Shown in pieces: positions 23,720-35,987 of a stretch of 64,000 nt of DNA. The DNA is from Zanthoxylum bungeanum (taxonomy: Eukaryota > Streptophyta > Magnoliopsida > Sapindales > Rutaceae), in the NCBI GenBank assembly GCA_019454045.1, contig SKCR01036751.1, forward strand, positions 868,001-932,000, read 5' to 3'. Under the pieces are notes generated by a model that worked only from the letters and a program-made list of their open reading frames with translations, was not told the origin of the DNA and searched no databases. The position numbers and the translations under genes are program-made. How positions within the stretch are numbered: position 1 is the first letter of the stretch; each line of letters opens with the position of its first letter.

Positions 23720-24830
23720 TTCCTACACTCAAGCAATAATCTATATATACCCAAGAGAGGGAGGTGAATTGGGTAATAACTAAATTATGCGAAATTAAAA
23801 ATCTTATCGATTTTACGCTACTTAGTAGATTTACCGGTTAAGCTTAGAAATCAATTTCCCAAATGAAAGTTTCTAAACAATATGTATATATAAAATAAAA
23901 CTTGCAATAATTAAAAGGAGTAAGAGTTAGAGAAATTGACACCTTAGTTTATAATAGTTCGGTCAACTCTTTACCTATGTCTACTCCCTCAAGCCTGAAG
24001 CCACGCTTGGAGTTTTTTACTATGTAAAAGTGACTCCATACTTTACACCGAATTCTCCGTGGCGCACTCGCAAACCAAGAGTTTTTCGTGGTTCACCCCA
24101 AACCCAAGTATTCCAAGCTCTCTAAATGATATGAAGATATATGTAGTGAACTTTGATAATCAAGAGAGTGTTTGATCAAAAAAGTTTAAGTTACTCTCAA
24201 TATTTTTGCTTTGAAAGAAATGTTAGAAGGTGCAAAATCTTAACAAAAACGAAATTGAGACTCAATATATATTGAAAGTGAAAAACCGCCACAGCTCTGT
24301 CCCGAGGCCGATATGTCGGTCTACATAGGCCGATATGCCAGTCCTGCAATTCAAATGACTATATGACTGTTGAAGATTAAAGCGCACAAATCGGATAACT
24401 GATCGGTATGGTGACCGGTATGTCGGTTAGCTGATCGATATGATCTGTCCCAATTTCAGTAGATATGCAAACTCCAGATAGACCGGTATGGAGTAGCTCG
24501 GTTCTATAGAGCATGTTAATCTGCCCAAGGCAGAGCAGTATTTGAAGATCAAAATCATTTTGCACCTGACCCTAATACATCTATATAAATGTGCATGAGT
24601 CTTATGAGCTTATAATACTTAAATTATATATACTCACTTACAATGAAAGCCTTAAACTATAAGACTATACTTGATATCTTTGTTTGGCTCTTGAGTCTTC
24701 ATATCCATTTGCTCTTTACAACCAATTTGATTCGACATATTTTTGTAATATTCGCGAATACGTGTTGAAGTCTCTTGTGTTGCATCATCAAAATCCCTCA
24801 TTGAGTTTATGTCGTTAACTCATACTCCTT
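23720..24830. repeat. LTR-like repeat, copy 1
   Basis: This stretch shares its layout with 51240-52370. Both have a GGTGAATTG-type start, a middle with many ACCGGTATG/GATCGGTATGG words, and an end near TTCGACAT...GTTGCA.CATCAAAATCC. Here the word ATAGTTCGGTCAACTC at about 23955 is of the sort common in plant LTRs. Borders cannot be set and no primer site is visible. Confidence 0.45.
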
Positions 24831-25160
24831 CACATTCACAAGAGGAAAATGATGCTCTCTCATACTTTCTAAAATAAATGGAGAGCTAAGAGAGTTATTC
24901 CTCTTCCTCTCTTTAACTTCAAATTCTGCATATACACATCTATTGATTATTGCTTATTAAAACTGCTTCAATATCGCTCGCTATTCTCCTTCCTTTATTT
25001 AACTACAAATTCTTCATATACCCATCTATTGATTGTTGCTTATTAAAGCTGCATCAATGTCGCCCACAAATTTAATGAATTCAACGCAGATGACTCAATC
25101 TTCAAAAAATTAGAAAGTCAATTCAATGTCAATAATCAATTTCATTACTACTCCTCGCAA

Positions 25161-25161
<1 letters not shown>

Positions 25162-25191
<30 letters not shown>

Positions 25192-25357
25192 GAAATCGTT
25201 GGAAATCCCGCCACCAAACCACTTATTCTGGGCCGCGGCGCAGGTAAAACCTCCGGCTGCCCCAGACTCATACAAGAAGTTGCACCCCCTGGATTCGAAC
25301 CCAGAACCTTAAGGTGAAATTCTAGACCCTTCACCACCAAGCCAAACCCCCTTGGGG
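25162..25357 (-). mobile_element. tRNA-derived SINE, full-length, with target duplication
   Basis: On the minus strand it begins with a tRNA-like head (A-box region GGCTTGGTGGTGAAGGG, B box GGTTCGAATCC) and ends GGTGGCGGGATTTCC followed by a long A tail, seen here as a T run of about 30 bases. The target CTACTCCTCG is repeated at 25148-25157 and 25358-25367. Related pieces of the same family lie at 28781-29003 and 33538-33598. Confidence 0.88.
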
Positions 25358-25746
25358 CTACTCCTCGAAACTCTTCAAAAGCTAAATCAACCTTCCTCTT
25401 TTAATATACTCTGGCTCTTCCTCTTTCAACATATTCTGTCATTTTTTAAAAAAACTTCCACAATCACTCATTTTCTTCGATTCTCTTCCGTCGATCTATC
25501 TCCAATTACAAATTATAGGGGTAGGCTTTATCGTTTTCAAATTCATTGGAATATATGTAAGAGACTCACTCTCAAATTTAATTTTTTAATTTTTATTTAT
25601 CTTAATCATAATTTTTTATATTCTAATTTATTTTAAATGATTTTTCAGGTTTATTTTATGTAGGATTAACAATTGCTGAATAATGAATTTCCATTTGTAA
25701 TTTGATTTGTTTAAGTAATATTTTTGGGAAAATTTTATATATATGG

Positions 25747-26285
25747 TAGGGGTGGCAAAACGAATTAATGAATCGAAATTGTATAGAATCCTAAACGAAT
25801 CGAATCAAAATATGATGGATTCGTATTCGATTCGTTTATTAAACGAATCTTAATATCATGATTCGTATTCGATTCATTTATTAAACTAATCGAATACGAA
25901 TATTCGTTTAGTCAATGATATTATTTAATAAAATAATTTACCACACTTGTTTTACATTAATTATTCATAAATATATACATATGAAATATGTAATTAATAT
26001 ATTTACTAAAAATATCTCACCAAATATCGAAAATATTACTTTTTCTATGATAATTAACAATAATTTCTCGAATCTTAATTGAAAATTAACAAGAACTAGT
26101 AAATAAAAATAATAAAACGAATCCTAAACGGATAAACGAATCAATTAGCTTAAATTCGTATTCGATTCGTTTAATAAACGAATTGACCCATTTATTAAAC
26201 GAATTCATTTTTTCAAACCCGTATTCGCTTTAAAGCGAATCGAATCGAACGAATAAACGAAACCTGACCCAAATTGCCACCCCTA
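25747..26285. mobile_element. 539-bp non-autonomous hAT element
   Basis: The ends TAGGGGTGGCAAAACGAA and TTGCCACCCCTA are inverted repeats. The flanks ATATATGG and ATATAGGG agree at 7 of 8 bases, as expected for an old hAT target duplication. The interior is AT-rich, with repeated AAACGAATCGAAT words near both ends and no coding sequence. Confidence 0.88.
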
Positions 26286-27290
26286 ATATAGGGAGAGTTG
26301 AAAATGAATATAATTCTCCATATAGGGTGAGTTGTAGGCAATTTTTAATTAAATTGTGATATTAATACACCCCTATATAATATTTTGGCTTTAATATTTA
26401 TTAAGATTATTTTCTAATGCATGTGATTTTTAAAGTTTTATTCATTATGAGGCATGATATTATTGGTATTATAAGTGTTTCTAACCTTACTTGATAACAC
26501 ACATGAACAAGCTTAAACATTTCTTTTTTACTTTAATTATTTATTGTGAGGAGTGAGTGAGTTTACTTGACATATGCAATTTATTGTCATCAATAATTAG
26601 TGGTTATTAGTTGCTACTTATATTCCTTTGTCAATCTACTAAAAAAATAATTTTCAAATTTTATTATTATTTTTCATTGTTGTCTGCCTGGACACATTGC
26701 TTAATATTATCAATGAGTTGTTGGGTCATTAATTTTGACATTTTGTAGTTTTGTTTTATGATAATTCTCAATTAGAGAATCAATTAAAAAAATTAATTGT
26801 TTACTACTGTTTTAAAGAGATTTTAATTTATGTTATAATCAAACAGTTTATATTCAATCTCAAAATATTTTTTCCTCCCCATTGCCATCAAAGTAATTAC
26901 ATGTGTCTTAATCATGTAATTTGTGTTGATATTATGTCAATTTATTTGATTATCAGTGCAAATTTAATATGTAAGTTAATTGGTGATACAGTTACAAAAA
27001 ATAAAGAAGATATAGAGATGAATCTCCTTTCAATTATAGAGAGACATGATGAACTTCAGATTCATGATCAAGAAAGAAAATTAAAAAGAGTGTCTTTTAA
27101 AAAGGAAGACCTAAGGTTTTTTCTAGCTTGCATCTCATACAAGAAGTTTCAATGGATACAAACTCTGACATTCTAGTAGAAATAATATAAAATATTAAAA
27201 TACATAAGTTAATACTGATTGAACAAGAATTATAACCACAAATCATACACCGAAAATTAAAACGAATCTATGTATCGCGCGAGTTTTAAG
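26286..27290. other. AT-rich spacer, possibly Helitron-derived
   Basis: No gene is recognised. A 141-codon frame at 26751-27176 lacks known motifs and has the composition of its surroundings. The right end carries a Helitron-like terminus, so part of this stretch may be a non-autonomous Helitron whose 5' end I could not find. Confidence 0.3.
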
Positions 27291-27295
27291 CTAGT
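27266..27295 (+). mobile_element. Helitron-like 3' end
   Basis: The bases CTATGTATCGCGCGAGTTTT, then AAG and CTAGT, resemble plant Helitron 3' ends, which have a GC-rich hairpin of CCCGCGCATCGCGCGGG type shortly before a terminal CTAG followed by T. The left hairpin arm has decayed. No helicase gene is present. Confidence 0.4.
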
Positions 27296-27562
27296 AATAA
27301 TAATTAATGAAAAAAGTTATTTTTAAGGTTCATAGAATCATTAATAAATTAACCTTAACCATTTTATCTTATTTATAAAATATTTGTGACAAAATCATAT
27401 TCAAAATAGTAAAAACATCACTCTTCTTTTGTGTTTTTTGATTCCAGTACCCTCCTCTACAAGCGAAGGCAAAGAAGAACTCCATCAAATCCAATAAAAT
27501 TTACAAAACCTCTCACTCAAAACTCCACAATTTCATTTTCACAAACACAACACAAAAAAAAA

Positions 27563-30500
27563 ATGCAGAGGCTTCTCTGTCTCAAGCAACTTGCCTCAAA
27601 ATCAAATTCCCCCAAAATAGCCACAAACTTCACTCTCTCTAAACCTTTCACTTACCACCCAAATGTCCAAAACACCCCTTTGAGGTCTTTTCCTGAACAC
27701 CCATTTCACTCTACTCTTTCATGGAGGTATCAGAAGAGTCTGGCACTCAAAACTCACGCGTTTCTCTTCAACCCATTGCTTGCAAAGCGGTTTTTCACGA
27801 GTTTGTTGAATACCCAGTTGAGGAAAAGCTTTGTTGATGGCAAAGTTTTGTTCTTTAGAGCTCAGTTTCCTGAACGAAGCTTTGCGTCTTATAGGTATCG
27901 CTGGTAAGGTTCCTCTTTCTTTCTGTGTTTGTGCTGCTTAGAAAGGTTGACGGAGTGTATCAAAAGTTGTGATTTTTACTATTTCTTTAATCTTTTACTT
28001 TCCTTTTGGTTTCCCAGCTGCCGAACGTACCGATTCAGAAATTGTTATGTTTCTCTTAGTAATATGGAAAGTTTATTTTTATTTTTTGTTTTAGTATTAG
28101 CTTTTTGCTTTGATTTTGAGGATTTTCTTTTCTTTTCTTTTCTTTAATGTTGAGAAGAAAGCTGTGAAAACATTATGTGCGATTAAGAAATTTTAACTAT
28201 TGTACATGCAATGCAATGGTTTCCTTTTAACTGTTAACTGACATTGTTCTTTTATTCATAAACAAGAATAGCTTCTGCTTTCTTTTCCAAAAATCACTCA
28301 CTCACCCACCCACCCTCTCTCTCTCTCAACTCTTTTGCCCCTATTGCATCAAATAGAATGGTATTTGTGATAATTAACAGAATTAAAATTTGATTGTTAA
28401 TAACTCGTGAACATAGCATCATAGAGCATAGGGTAATACTTGGCTTGCTGCTGTGTGTTTACTGGGCTGCTATCATTAGTGGTTTCTGATACCATGATCA
28501 GCCATAATGATCTGTTTGTACATTTGAACTGACATAATTTATCTAATAGCACAAATAATTCTTTTTTCAGACCTCACTATACACACTATACAAACTTTGA
28601 ATCAACAATTCAACATTAAAATATCTGTTCACTTAATTTTTAAGATTCTTAAGTTTTGGAAAATGTATTAAAGTTAATGAGTGAGCCATCCACCCTTGCT
28701 CTGGTAATTTGTATAGTCGCATTAACAAAATCTTTTACACGTACCACATTGTCTTCCGTTGTCATCTCTTTAATTTTGCTAAGGGAATGGCTGAGTGGCA
28801 AGCATTCTCTTTTTTTTTTTTTTTTTTTTGGAAAATTACTTAGTGGCAAGCATTCTCTTTTATGTTGATTTTCCGGCTTCCAAATCCTGGGTTCGAATTT
28901 AGGGGTGCATTTCTTGTAAGAGCCTAGGACAGCCGGGGGTTTTACCTGCTCCGCTTAAGCACGGGTCGGCTGGCTTGGCGGCGGGGTTTCCAAAAAAAAA
29001 AAAAAGAAGAAGTAGAATACTCACCATACACCATTCTGTTATTCCCTCCCTAACTCGACTGGGATAATGGGCGATCGTTGTCAAAAAAAAAATTCCTCTT
29101 ATGTTCTTTGGCAAATCTTGTTTGCAATTAGTTGATAACTTTGTTTGCTCTGTATGAGTCTTTAATATATATTTTTTAGTTTCATAATGAATGCATAAGT
29201 GACGATATGACTTTATAACTCTTTTTAGAAAGTTGTAGCTCTCCTAAAATTATTTTTCAGCTTTAGACCGTATGTGTAACTTTGCGTATGTCAAATCATC
29301 TCTCTTCTCCTATTGACAGGAGATCATGGTTGCGGCAATATGGCCCTAATGAAGTTGTTTATGGCTTGATTATAGCGAATGCTGCTGTCTTTCTGTTATG
29401 GAGAATTGCAGATCCCAAATTTATGACAAATAACTTTACTGTGAGTCCTCCAGTAGTTGAACTAGATTTAACCCAATAATGCTAAATATAATTTTGTTTG
29501 TTCGACCCCTGTTGTCTTGTCAAGGTGCACTGACTTTTAAGGTGCTGGATCCAGGAATTAAACCTGAGACAATTTCTTCTAGCATTGTTATTATTATATT
29601 ATATTAGCAGTTAAAGTAAAACATCTTGATAAACAAGTGCCAACTGTGTGGAATACAATATTTTATGTAAAAGATTGGGAAGCTTTTCCTTGTTGCATAT
29701 GATGCTAAGCCCAGGATTTAGAAGGCATACCATTTGAATCTGAACTTTTAGAAAGCCATGGTGTCTTATTCTAATATTATTCCTATGTTCAATTTTATGT
29801 TATCCTAACTAATTGATGTTTCTCTAAGCAGATTTCATTAGACAATTTTTTGAGTGGACGTGTGCACACGTTGATAACTTCAGCATTCAGTCATATTGAT
29901 CTGGAGCATATTCTGTCCAACATGATTGGACTTTACTTCTTCGGGATGAGTGTATGTGCATGTCTTTTAATCTAATTTTTGGTTAAAATTTTATATTTCT
30001 TTCTGCTATTTTATTCTGGCAAGCATCTTCAGTTGGTTATTTCATTATTTAAACCTCATCACATAGTTGGATAAAGTTGGTTATTTCATCACTTTTTGTG
30101 GGGAAGCTTTTCAGCTTCAAGTATGATTTTTATGCTGTAGCCTTCACGTAACCTTCATTAGTGTTATTTTCTTATTGCATAAGGAAGACATTTTTATTGT
30201 CTTATTGCATAAAGAAGACATTTATTTTCTTGAAAATTAGGAAAATATATTGCCAATCTAATTTGGGAATTTTGAGAAAGATGGAAAACCGTGAGAATCA
30301 TTAGCATTACATTTATGGTTATCTGGACTCTGGTTAGACTTCAATTAGTAGATAGATACTTTCTCCCATATAAATCCTCTTTATTTTTAATTGAGACTAG
30401 GTGCAGCTTTGAAAATAAGTGAATGAATCATGATTGTTTGATTGGCATAGAAGTTGACACTGTACATTTATTTATGTTACCATTTAAATAAATTTTTTTC

Positions 30501-32865
30501 CCCTGAGGAATAGGTTAATTTATATTTTGAATTAAAACTGAATCGTGTCTGGTACGTGTAACTATCATTATCCTTTCCAGTTCTTGTATGTATATCTTCA
30601 GTTGCTGTATACTTGTTCATATATATTTGGCTCCATAATACTGTATTACAGTGTGTTGAGTAGATATATGGTTGAAGGTTAAAACTTTAATTTCGTGTGA
30701 GAGCAAATAGTTGGGACTAGGACAAGGGAGTTAAAGAATTCTGACAGTTAATATTACTCTGCACTGCCTTTTGCTTGCGAATCAACATTCATTGCAGCTC
30801 CAATGCATCTTTGGAGATTAAATTAGCTTTTTCCAGCTAGTTTATGAAGTGTTGAGTTTTCTCTTTTTGATATAAATTTTCTGCAATGGGCAGATTGGAA
30901 GAAACCTTGGACCTGAATATTTGCTGATGTTGTATATGGCCGGGGCAATTGGTGGCTCAGTATTCTATTTAGTGCATCATGCCTTTTTGGCTTCATCATC
31001 AAAGGTACCATGGTTTCAAAAATGATTTGAATATCTGCTAAGGTACTATGAGACCCGAAATATAAGATGAGTAGTTGGTGCAATCTAATGTATGATAAAA
31101 TGTAGTATTTCTTCTGATTGATAAAATCTGACCTTGATTGTTCAATGGATTTTTATTATCAGTAATACATTGCTTTTCCAATGATGAAATTTATTTTCAT
31201 TCAACAAATTTCAAACTAAAGATTTTGTATCTTGTTCCCTGGAATTCAAATGTGGATATTCATACAGAGTTGTACTTATCACTCACGACATGCAAAGTTT
31301 ATAGATCTGTTGATGAGCTGGTGTGTTTTAGTTTGCTCTCATTTTTTGCCATCTGCAGCGGCAAGGAACATGGATGATGGACCCTTCCAGGACTCCAGCA
31401 TTGGTAAGCTTTTAGCCTTCCTAACTACAAAGCACTCTACTTGTTCTTCAGACAAGGCAACTGAATGAATGTGATGCCATTGTGCGGAATCTCCTGATCT
31501 TTTACATCTGAGAAATAAAATTTAGAAGGATTTTATCCTCTTCTGAAGATAATTCTTTCAATCCAATTCATAAACCATATCCCTGAAATCAAAGAAAATG
31601 CATTGTGAGTTTAGCCCCCTTTTATTATGTGTACCATTTCTTTACCTTTTGCATGTATTTGCAATGGGACTATGCTCGTTTTTACGCAATAAATATATAG
31701 TTTTCCCATGAATTTTGAAAATTCATTTCATTCTTCTTTCCTCTGATAGTGTCATAAAGAGTTTTATTGTTTCTAAATTTCCCTTGTTGCTCTTTTTGAT
31801 AAATCTATCTAATTATCCACTTAATTTCAGAAATTGTTTTATTTATTTCATTTTGTCTTCTCTTATATTTACTTATTTACAGTCAATTAGAAGAATTGAC
31901 TTTCTTAGATAATCCTGGTTGTCTACTTAAATAAAAACAGTGTATGCTCCTGTTTGAGCGTATATCCTTTCTTTGATTACCTTGTTGAATGCATTTCCTC
32001 GGATGATATTTTCCAAGGTTATGTTTGTTTAAGAAAAAAAGGTTTAGGAAAGCATTTAAAATTTTTAACCTTAGTTGTATATTTTCATCTTCTAGATATA
32101 TAAATAGGGCATTAGTTTGAGATTGAAATTCATTTAACAGAGGGATCTGCTTGTGTCATTTAGGGGGCAAGTGGGGCTGTGAATGCTATCATGCTGCTTG
32201 ATATATTCCTGAACCCGAGGGCTACTCTCTATTTTGATTTTTTTATACCCGTTCCTGCCTTTTTACTGGTAAGCTCAATTAAAATTTACATCAGCAAAGA
32301 CATAATTATGTGAGGATGATTTTAATATACTTAAAAGTTATGTTGCTTTTTTCTTTTCTTTTTTTTTGGTAGGGGGTCTTTCTAATTGGGAAGGATATGT
32401 TGAGGATAATAGAGGTATGTTCGATATCTTTTTGTAGCTCTATCCTCTTTGGCCTTCTGTTCATGAACCATATTTCCTTAAACTATGGCACTTTATTATG
32501 TTACCTAAAGTGGTCCACAATGAGTTCTGATACTGACAAAGAAATGTACCAAGATGCCATTTTTTCTCAAGCTGCAATTTTGTGGCTTGCATACTGCCCA
32601 ACAAATACAAGGGTCTGTAATATTGACTTTCAATTGCTAGTTGAGTGCCACAAATAGAAGAGATTTTCAATCCTGACCTCACTAATCAAGGTCTTTTAGC
32701 ACATACACCATCCTGTGAGATAAAGATTAAAGGTTGATGTGAATTTGATTGGAAAAAAAAAATATTTCATTACAGGGAAATAGTAATATCTCAGGATCAG
32801 CTCATTTGGGGGGTGCGGCAGTTGCGGCTTTTGCATGGGCCCGACTCAGAAGGAGACGATTTTGA
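27563..32865 (+). CDS. RBL12: Mitochondrial-type rhomboid protease, RBL12-like
   Basis: Eight exons encode 324 aa: 27563-27903, 29320-29440, 29832-29951, 30894-31004, 31359-31403, 32164-32268, 32373-32414 and 32776-32865. Splice sites are GT-AG and frames join. The first 110 residues are basic and rich in S, N and F with hardly any acidic residues early on, fitting a mitochondrial targeting peptide. The rhomboid core has GRVHTLITSAFSH and HILSN (His180, Asn184). The catalytic serine is in GASGA (Ser249) and the catalytic histidine in GSAHLGG (His305). The Ser-His pair is intact, so an active intramembrane serine protease is expected, probably in the inner mitochondrial membrane. Intron 1 holds a SINE with a second SINE stub in it. 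The kelch gene follows on the same strand. Naming as RBL12 rests on memory of the family and on this neighbour. Confidence 0.92.
28781..29003 (+). mobile_element. SINE in intron 1 of the rhomboid gene, itself interrupted
   Basis: It starts AAGGGAATGGCTGAGTGGC (A-box region), has CTGGGTTCGAAT as B box, and ends GGCGGGGTTTCC plus an A tail at 28990-29003. It belongs to the same family as 25162-25357. Bases 28813-28841 are a separate insertion near its A box. No clear target duplication flanks the whole element. Confidence 0.8.
28813..28841 (-). mobile_element. Extremely short SINE stub inserted within another SINE
   Basis: The insertion is a T run followed by GGAAAATTACTT. On the minus strand this is a few bases of the SINE 3' end (TTTTCC) plus its A tail. 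The host sequence AGTGGCAAGCATTCTCTTT occurs at 28794-28812 and again at 28842-28860, a 19-bp target duplication. It is a strongly 5'-truncated copy of the family it landed in. Confidence 0.75.
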
Positions 32866-34035
32866 ATTCTTGGTTGATCTGCTAACTCTTAGTTCCTGTG
32901 AATGAACTGTTGCAGTAGTGGCAGCTACAGCATGGTTTTATTCAAATTCTCGGTTGGTATGCTGAATTCTTATTTCTTAATTATGGTATTCATAGTGAAA
33001 GAACTGAAATTGTTTATTGCCTTATTGCTAGTATTTTTATATCTTTCTTAAGATTCTCATATTTATTTCTTCCTTGGGGTTTTCAAGGTATTTGGAAAAT
33101 GATATGGATTCTTATGCTTAAAGTTGTTGTTGTAGAGCATTTCTCATCTTGCTTTTTAATTCAAATACTCATTGCTTCCAGTTGGGTATAAACATTCAAT
33201 GCTTGACAATTTGACAGTGACCAAAAAAAAAGTGCAACTTGAATATGAAACCAGCCATAAGCTCTCTCCCTCTCTCTCTCTCTTAACAGTAAGGAGAGGG
33301 CAGAGTAGCAGTTCCTTTTAACAAAATTGTCAGCATGAACTTAGGAAAAGCTCAAAGCATTTATGCAACCAAAGCTTGTTAAAGCAATTAATTCATCACC
33401 TCTTTTCATTTTTTTTCTTTAATTAATTAATAGCTTGTTTGCTTGCCTGGTAGTACTAATACTATTCATCATATGATGATTCTTAAAGAGAAAAAGCATT
33501 GCATAGGCTAGGGCTAGGCAGCAGTCTCTGTTCCTACCCTTTTTTTTTTTTTTTTTTTTTTTTGGAAACGATGTAAACCTCGCCACCAAACCACTCATTC
33601 TCTGTTCCTACTTCCTCCTAATGAACCAATAAATTCATAATGCAGGCTTCTCTTCAAGATTGCTTTGTCCAAAGCTGATTTCTTGGGACCAAAGTATAAT
33701 GTATTAATAAACAATAGCATGACATTAACTTTATAGTTCTTGATTTTGATCCCCCCTTTTTCTTTTTCTTTTTTGGTTGGTCATGCATCTGTTTGCAAAT
33801 TTGCCATGGCAATAATGATAAGATCTTCATAAAATTGTTTGGAAAATGAGATATACATCTGTAAAATTTCATAAAATAGATAAACACATCACATCGTTTT
33901 TTAAAAATGGATTAGTTTCATAAGTAGGACAGTTATATCATCAAAATCTCTTCCATAACATAAATTGTTTATATATATATATATTGTCCTCTTTCTCTTA
34001 ATTCTAAAAAATATCATTTCTATGGAGTTTTAAGA
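32866..34035. other. 3' flank of the rhomboid gene and spacer
   Basis: This contains likely 3' UTR, a CT-repeat run (33265-33282) and the SINE stub at 33538-33598. No gene is seen. Confidence 0.4.
33538..33598 (-). mobile_element. 5'-truncated SINE with 13-bp target duplication
   Basis: A T run (the A tail on the minus strand) is followed by about 35 bases matching the 3' end of the SINE at 25162-25357 (CGCCACCAAACCACTCATTC). The flanks TCTCTGTTCCTAC at 33525-33537 and 33599-33611 are identical. Confidence 0.82.
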
Positions 34036-34630
34036 GTGTATATATCATTTTACTAATTTTTGAAGGTGCATGTCTATTTTCCAAACTAAGAGGTTGTTTT
34101 TGTCCATTATACATAGTTTTTGGGATATATATGTCATTTTTCCTAAATTGTTAGACAATTGTCAAATAATTAGTATTAAAAACAATTCTTAACATTACCA
34201 ATGACGAATATGATAGATTTTTCTAATTTTTACTAATGTTGATTTCTCTAAAATATAGTAAAATATCAGGTTTTGTAGTAAAATATAAAATTATATAAAT
34301 ATATAATAATAAATATTGCTCCAATATTTCTTATACTCATTTATCATCTTCTAATTTATAAAGTAATGAAATGATAATACCTGGAAAATAAAAGATTAAA
34401 AAAACACACAAAAGGCTTCAAGTACAAACATGGGGGAATCTCTTATATGTCGGGGGGTTAGTTGACCACCTCAAATTTTATTTTCAACGGTTAATATTAA
34501 ATAAATAATAGAAATATTTCATAAATTTATAAATTAAATTTTTAAAAATTACAAAATCTCCCCTTAAGAAACCTTATGGCTTCGCCTTAAGTACAAACAT
34601 TGCTTTATATATAATTTTAACTTTCCAATA
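34036..34630. repeat. Direct duplicate of 35988-36415, with a 157-bp insertion
   Basis: The segment starts GTGTATATATCATTTTAC and shares long diverged stretches with 35988-36415 (for example CAATGACGAATATGATAGAT in both). Bases 34432-34588 are absent from the other copy and are flanked by AAGTACAAACAT on both sides, marking a later insertion. Confidence 0.75.
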
Positions 34631-35212
34631 TGAAATTCTTAAAATAAAAGATAAGAGGTATTTGACGGATCAATTTCACAAAAACAAACCAGCCAAACTT
34701 CTTTATCTCTAAGTTCTCTCTCCCTGAAAAGCCATTTTCTTTAAAGCAAGAAACCCTTTTATTTTTATTTTTTACAGCTCTGTGGCTACCACAGTTCTTG
34801 TGGTGGCGGCATCCCCTCTCTAAAGCCTTCTGTCTCCCCCCTTCCAAAGCCTTATGTTCTCCCTTCACATTTTTTTTGCCTTCCTTGGAATCACTCGGCC
34901 CATCCTCCCCCTTCCTCTTTCTCCCGCTCTTTATCTGGTTATTGTTTGTTTTGTGTGTGATTTTTTTTTTTTTTTTTTTTTTATGTCCATGTCTTTTGAT
35001 TTGTGGATCCATTTTTTATAGTGGTAGACGTCCAATTTTTATGTTGGTTTTATTTTTCTATTTTATGCATTATTAATAATCTTTTCTCAACATACCAAAG
35101 ATTTGGTGCCGATTAATTGGATTGATTTGAAGTGAACAGGTGAAGGGATACTAAATTGAAATTTATTTTTATAATTTATAAATTGAAATTATTAAAATCT
35201 TACTAGCGGACT

Positions 35213-35332
35213 ACTATGACTCAAGATATGCTAAATGAATTAGCAATCTTATGTATTGAAAATGATGAGATTGAAGACTTAGAGTATGATGATATAATTG
35301 ATGATTTTGTTTCAAAAAATGAAAGAAGATAA
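35213..35332 (+). pseudogene. C-terminal remnant of a hAT transposase (TTF/ZMYM-like)
   Basis: The frame reads TTMTQDMLNELAILCIENDE and ends DFVSKNERR before a TAA. This matches the conserved tail of the plant hAT transposases annotated as TTF-type or zinc-finger MYM-type proteins, by memory of the family. A plausible 3' splice site (TTACTAG) stands just before it. The upstream catalytic part is missing. The hAT terminus at 35594 lies 260 bp downstream in the right orientation. Confidence 0.65.
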
Positions 35333-35594
35333 TTTCTTAACTATTGAAATTTTAAGGAGCTTTGCTATGAATAGTTGTATATGATTATATTTTTTATTGT
35401 CGGAGTTTAGGTACTATATCTCCACTTTATATATTTTCTCAAGTATATAATTTGGGCGTGAGGGCCTATCCCTCAGCTTCGCTTGGGTTCCAGCCCCGTT
35501 AAATATATTTTTTTTTTAAACATATATTTTCGTAATGAAAAATGGCACATTTTGAGTTTCGCACCGGGCACCCAAAAATTTAGGACCGACCCTA
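35333..35594 (+). mobile_element. 3' part of a truncated hAT transposon, ending in its terminal repeat
   Basis: The plus strand ends CACCCAAAAATTTAGGACC followed by GACCCTA, so the minus strand begins TAGGGTCGGTCCTAAATTT. This is a terminus type I remember from plant hAT elements. It follows the transposase tail at 35213-35332. No matching left terminus was found, so the element is truncated on the left. Confidence 0.5.
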
Positions 35595-35987
35595 GAAGTG
35601 AAGACTAGAGTTTTTCGCAGCTTATTAAGATTTTTACATAGATCTATTAGTTATTTATGTGTTAAATTGATTGTATGTTAAAAAAATTTATGGACAAAGT
35701 ATTTGTTATGTTGTTTCACTTCTAATTATGAATATATATCACCGGTTCTGCACTGAGACGAAGTACGGAGGCTAAGTTGGACCCGTAATTTCTCATGTTT
35801 TTAAGTAGTTTTAGGTGTAAATATGTATTTATGTTAGTTACGCAAAACACATAATGTATATATTATTAGGTTTATCATAACTAAGCTTGAATCTTAAGAT
35901 ATCTTAAGTTTATATTCGAGCTCTTATAGTTATATAATTACATCATTGTATTTTTTTTATGAATAAATCTCATTTAAAAAAAAAAAA

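Noticed and set aside
26751..27176. 141-codon frame in the spacer before the rhomboid gene
   Set aside because: No known motif was seen, the composition is that of the AT-rich surroundings, and there is no supporting gene structure.
34617..35012. 131-codon frame on the minus strand with a poly-lysine run
   Set aside because: The lysines come from a T run on the plus strand and no domain is recognisable.
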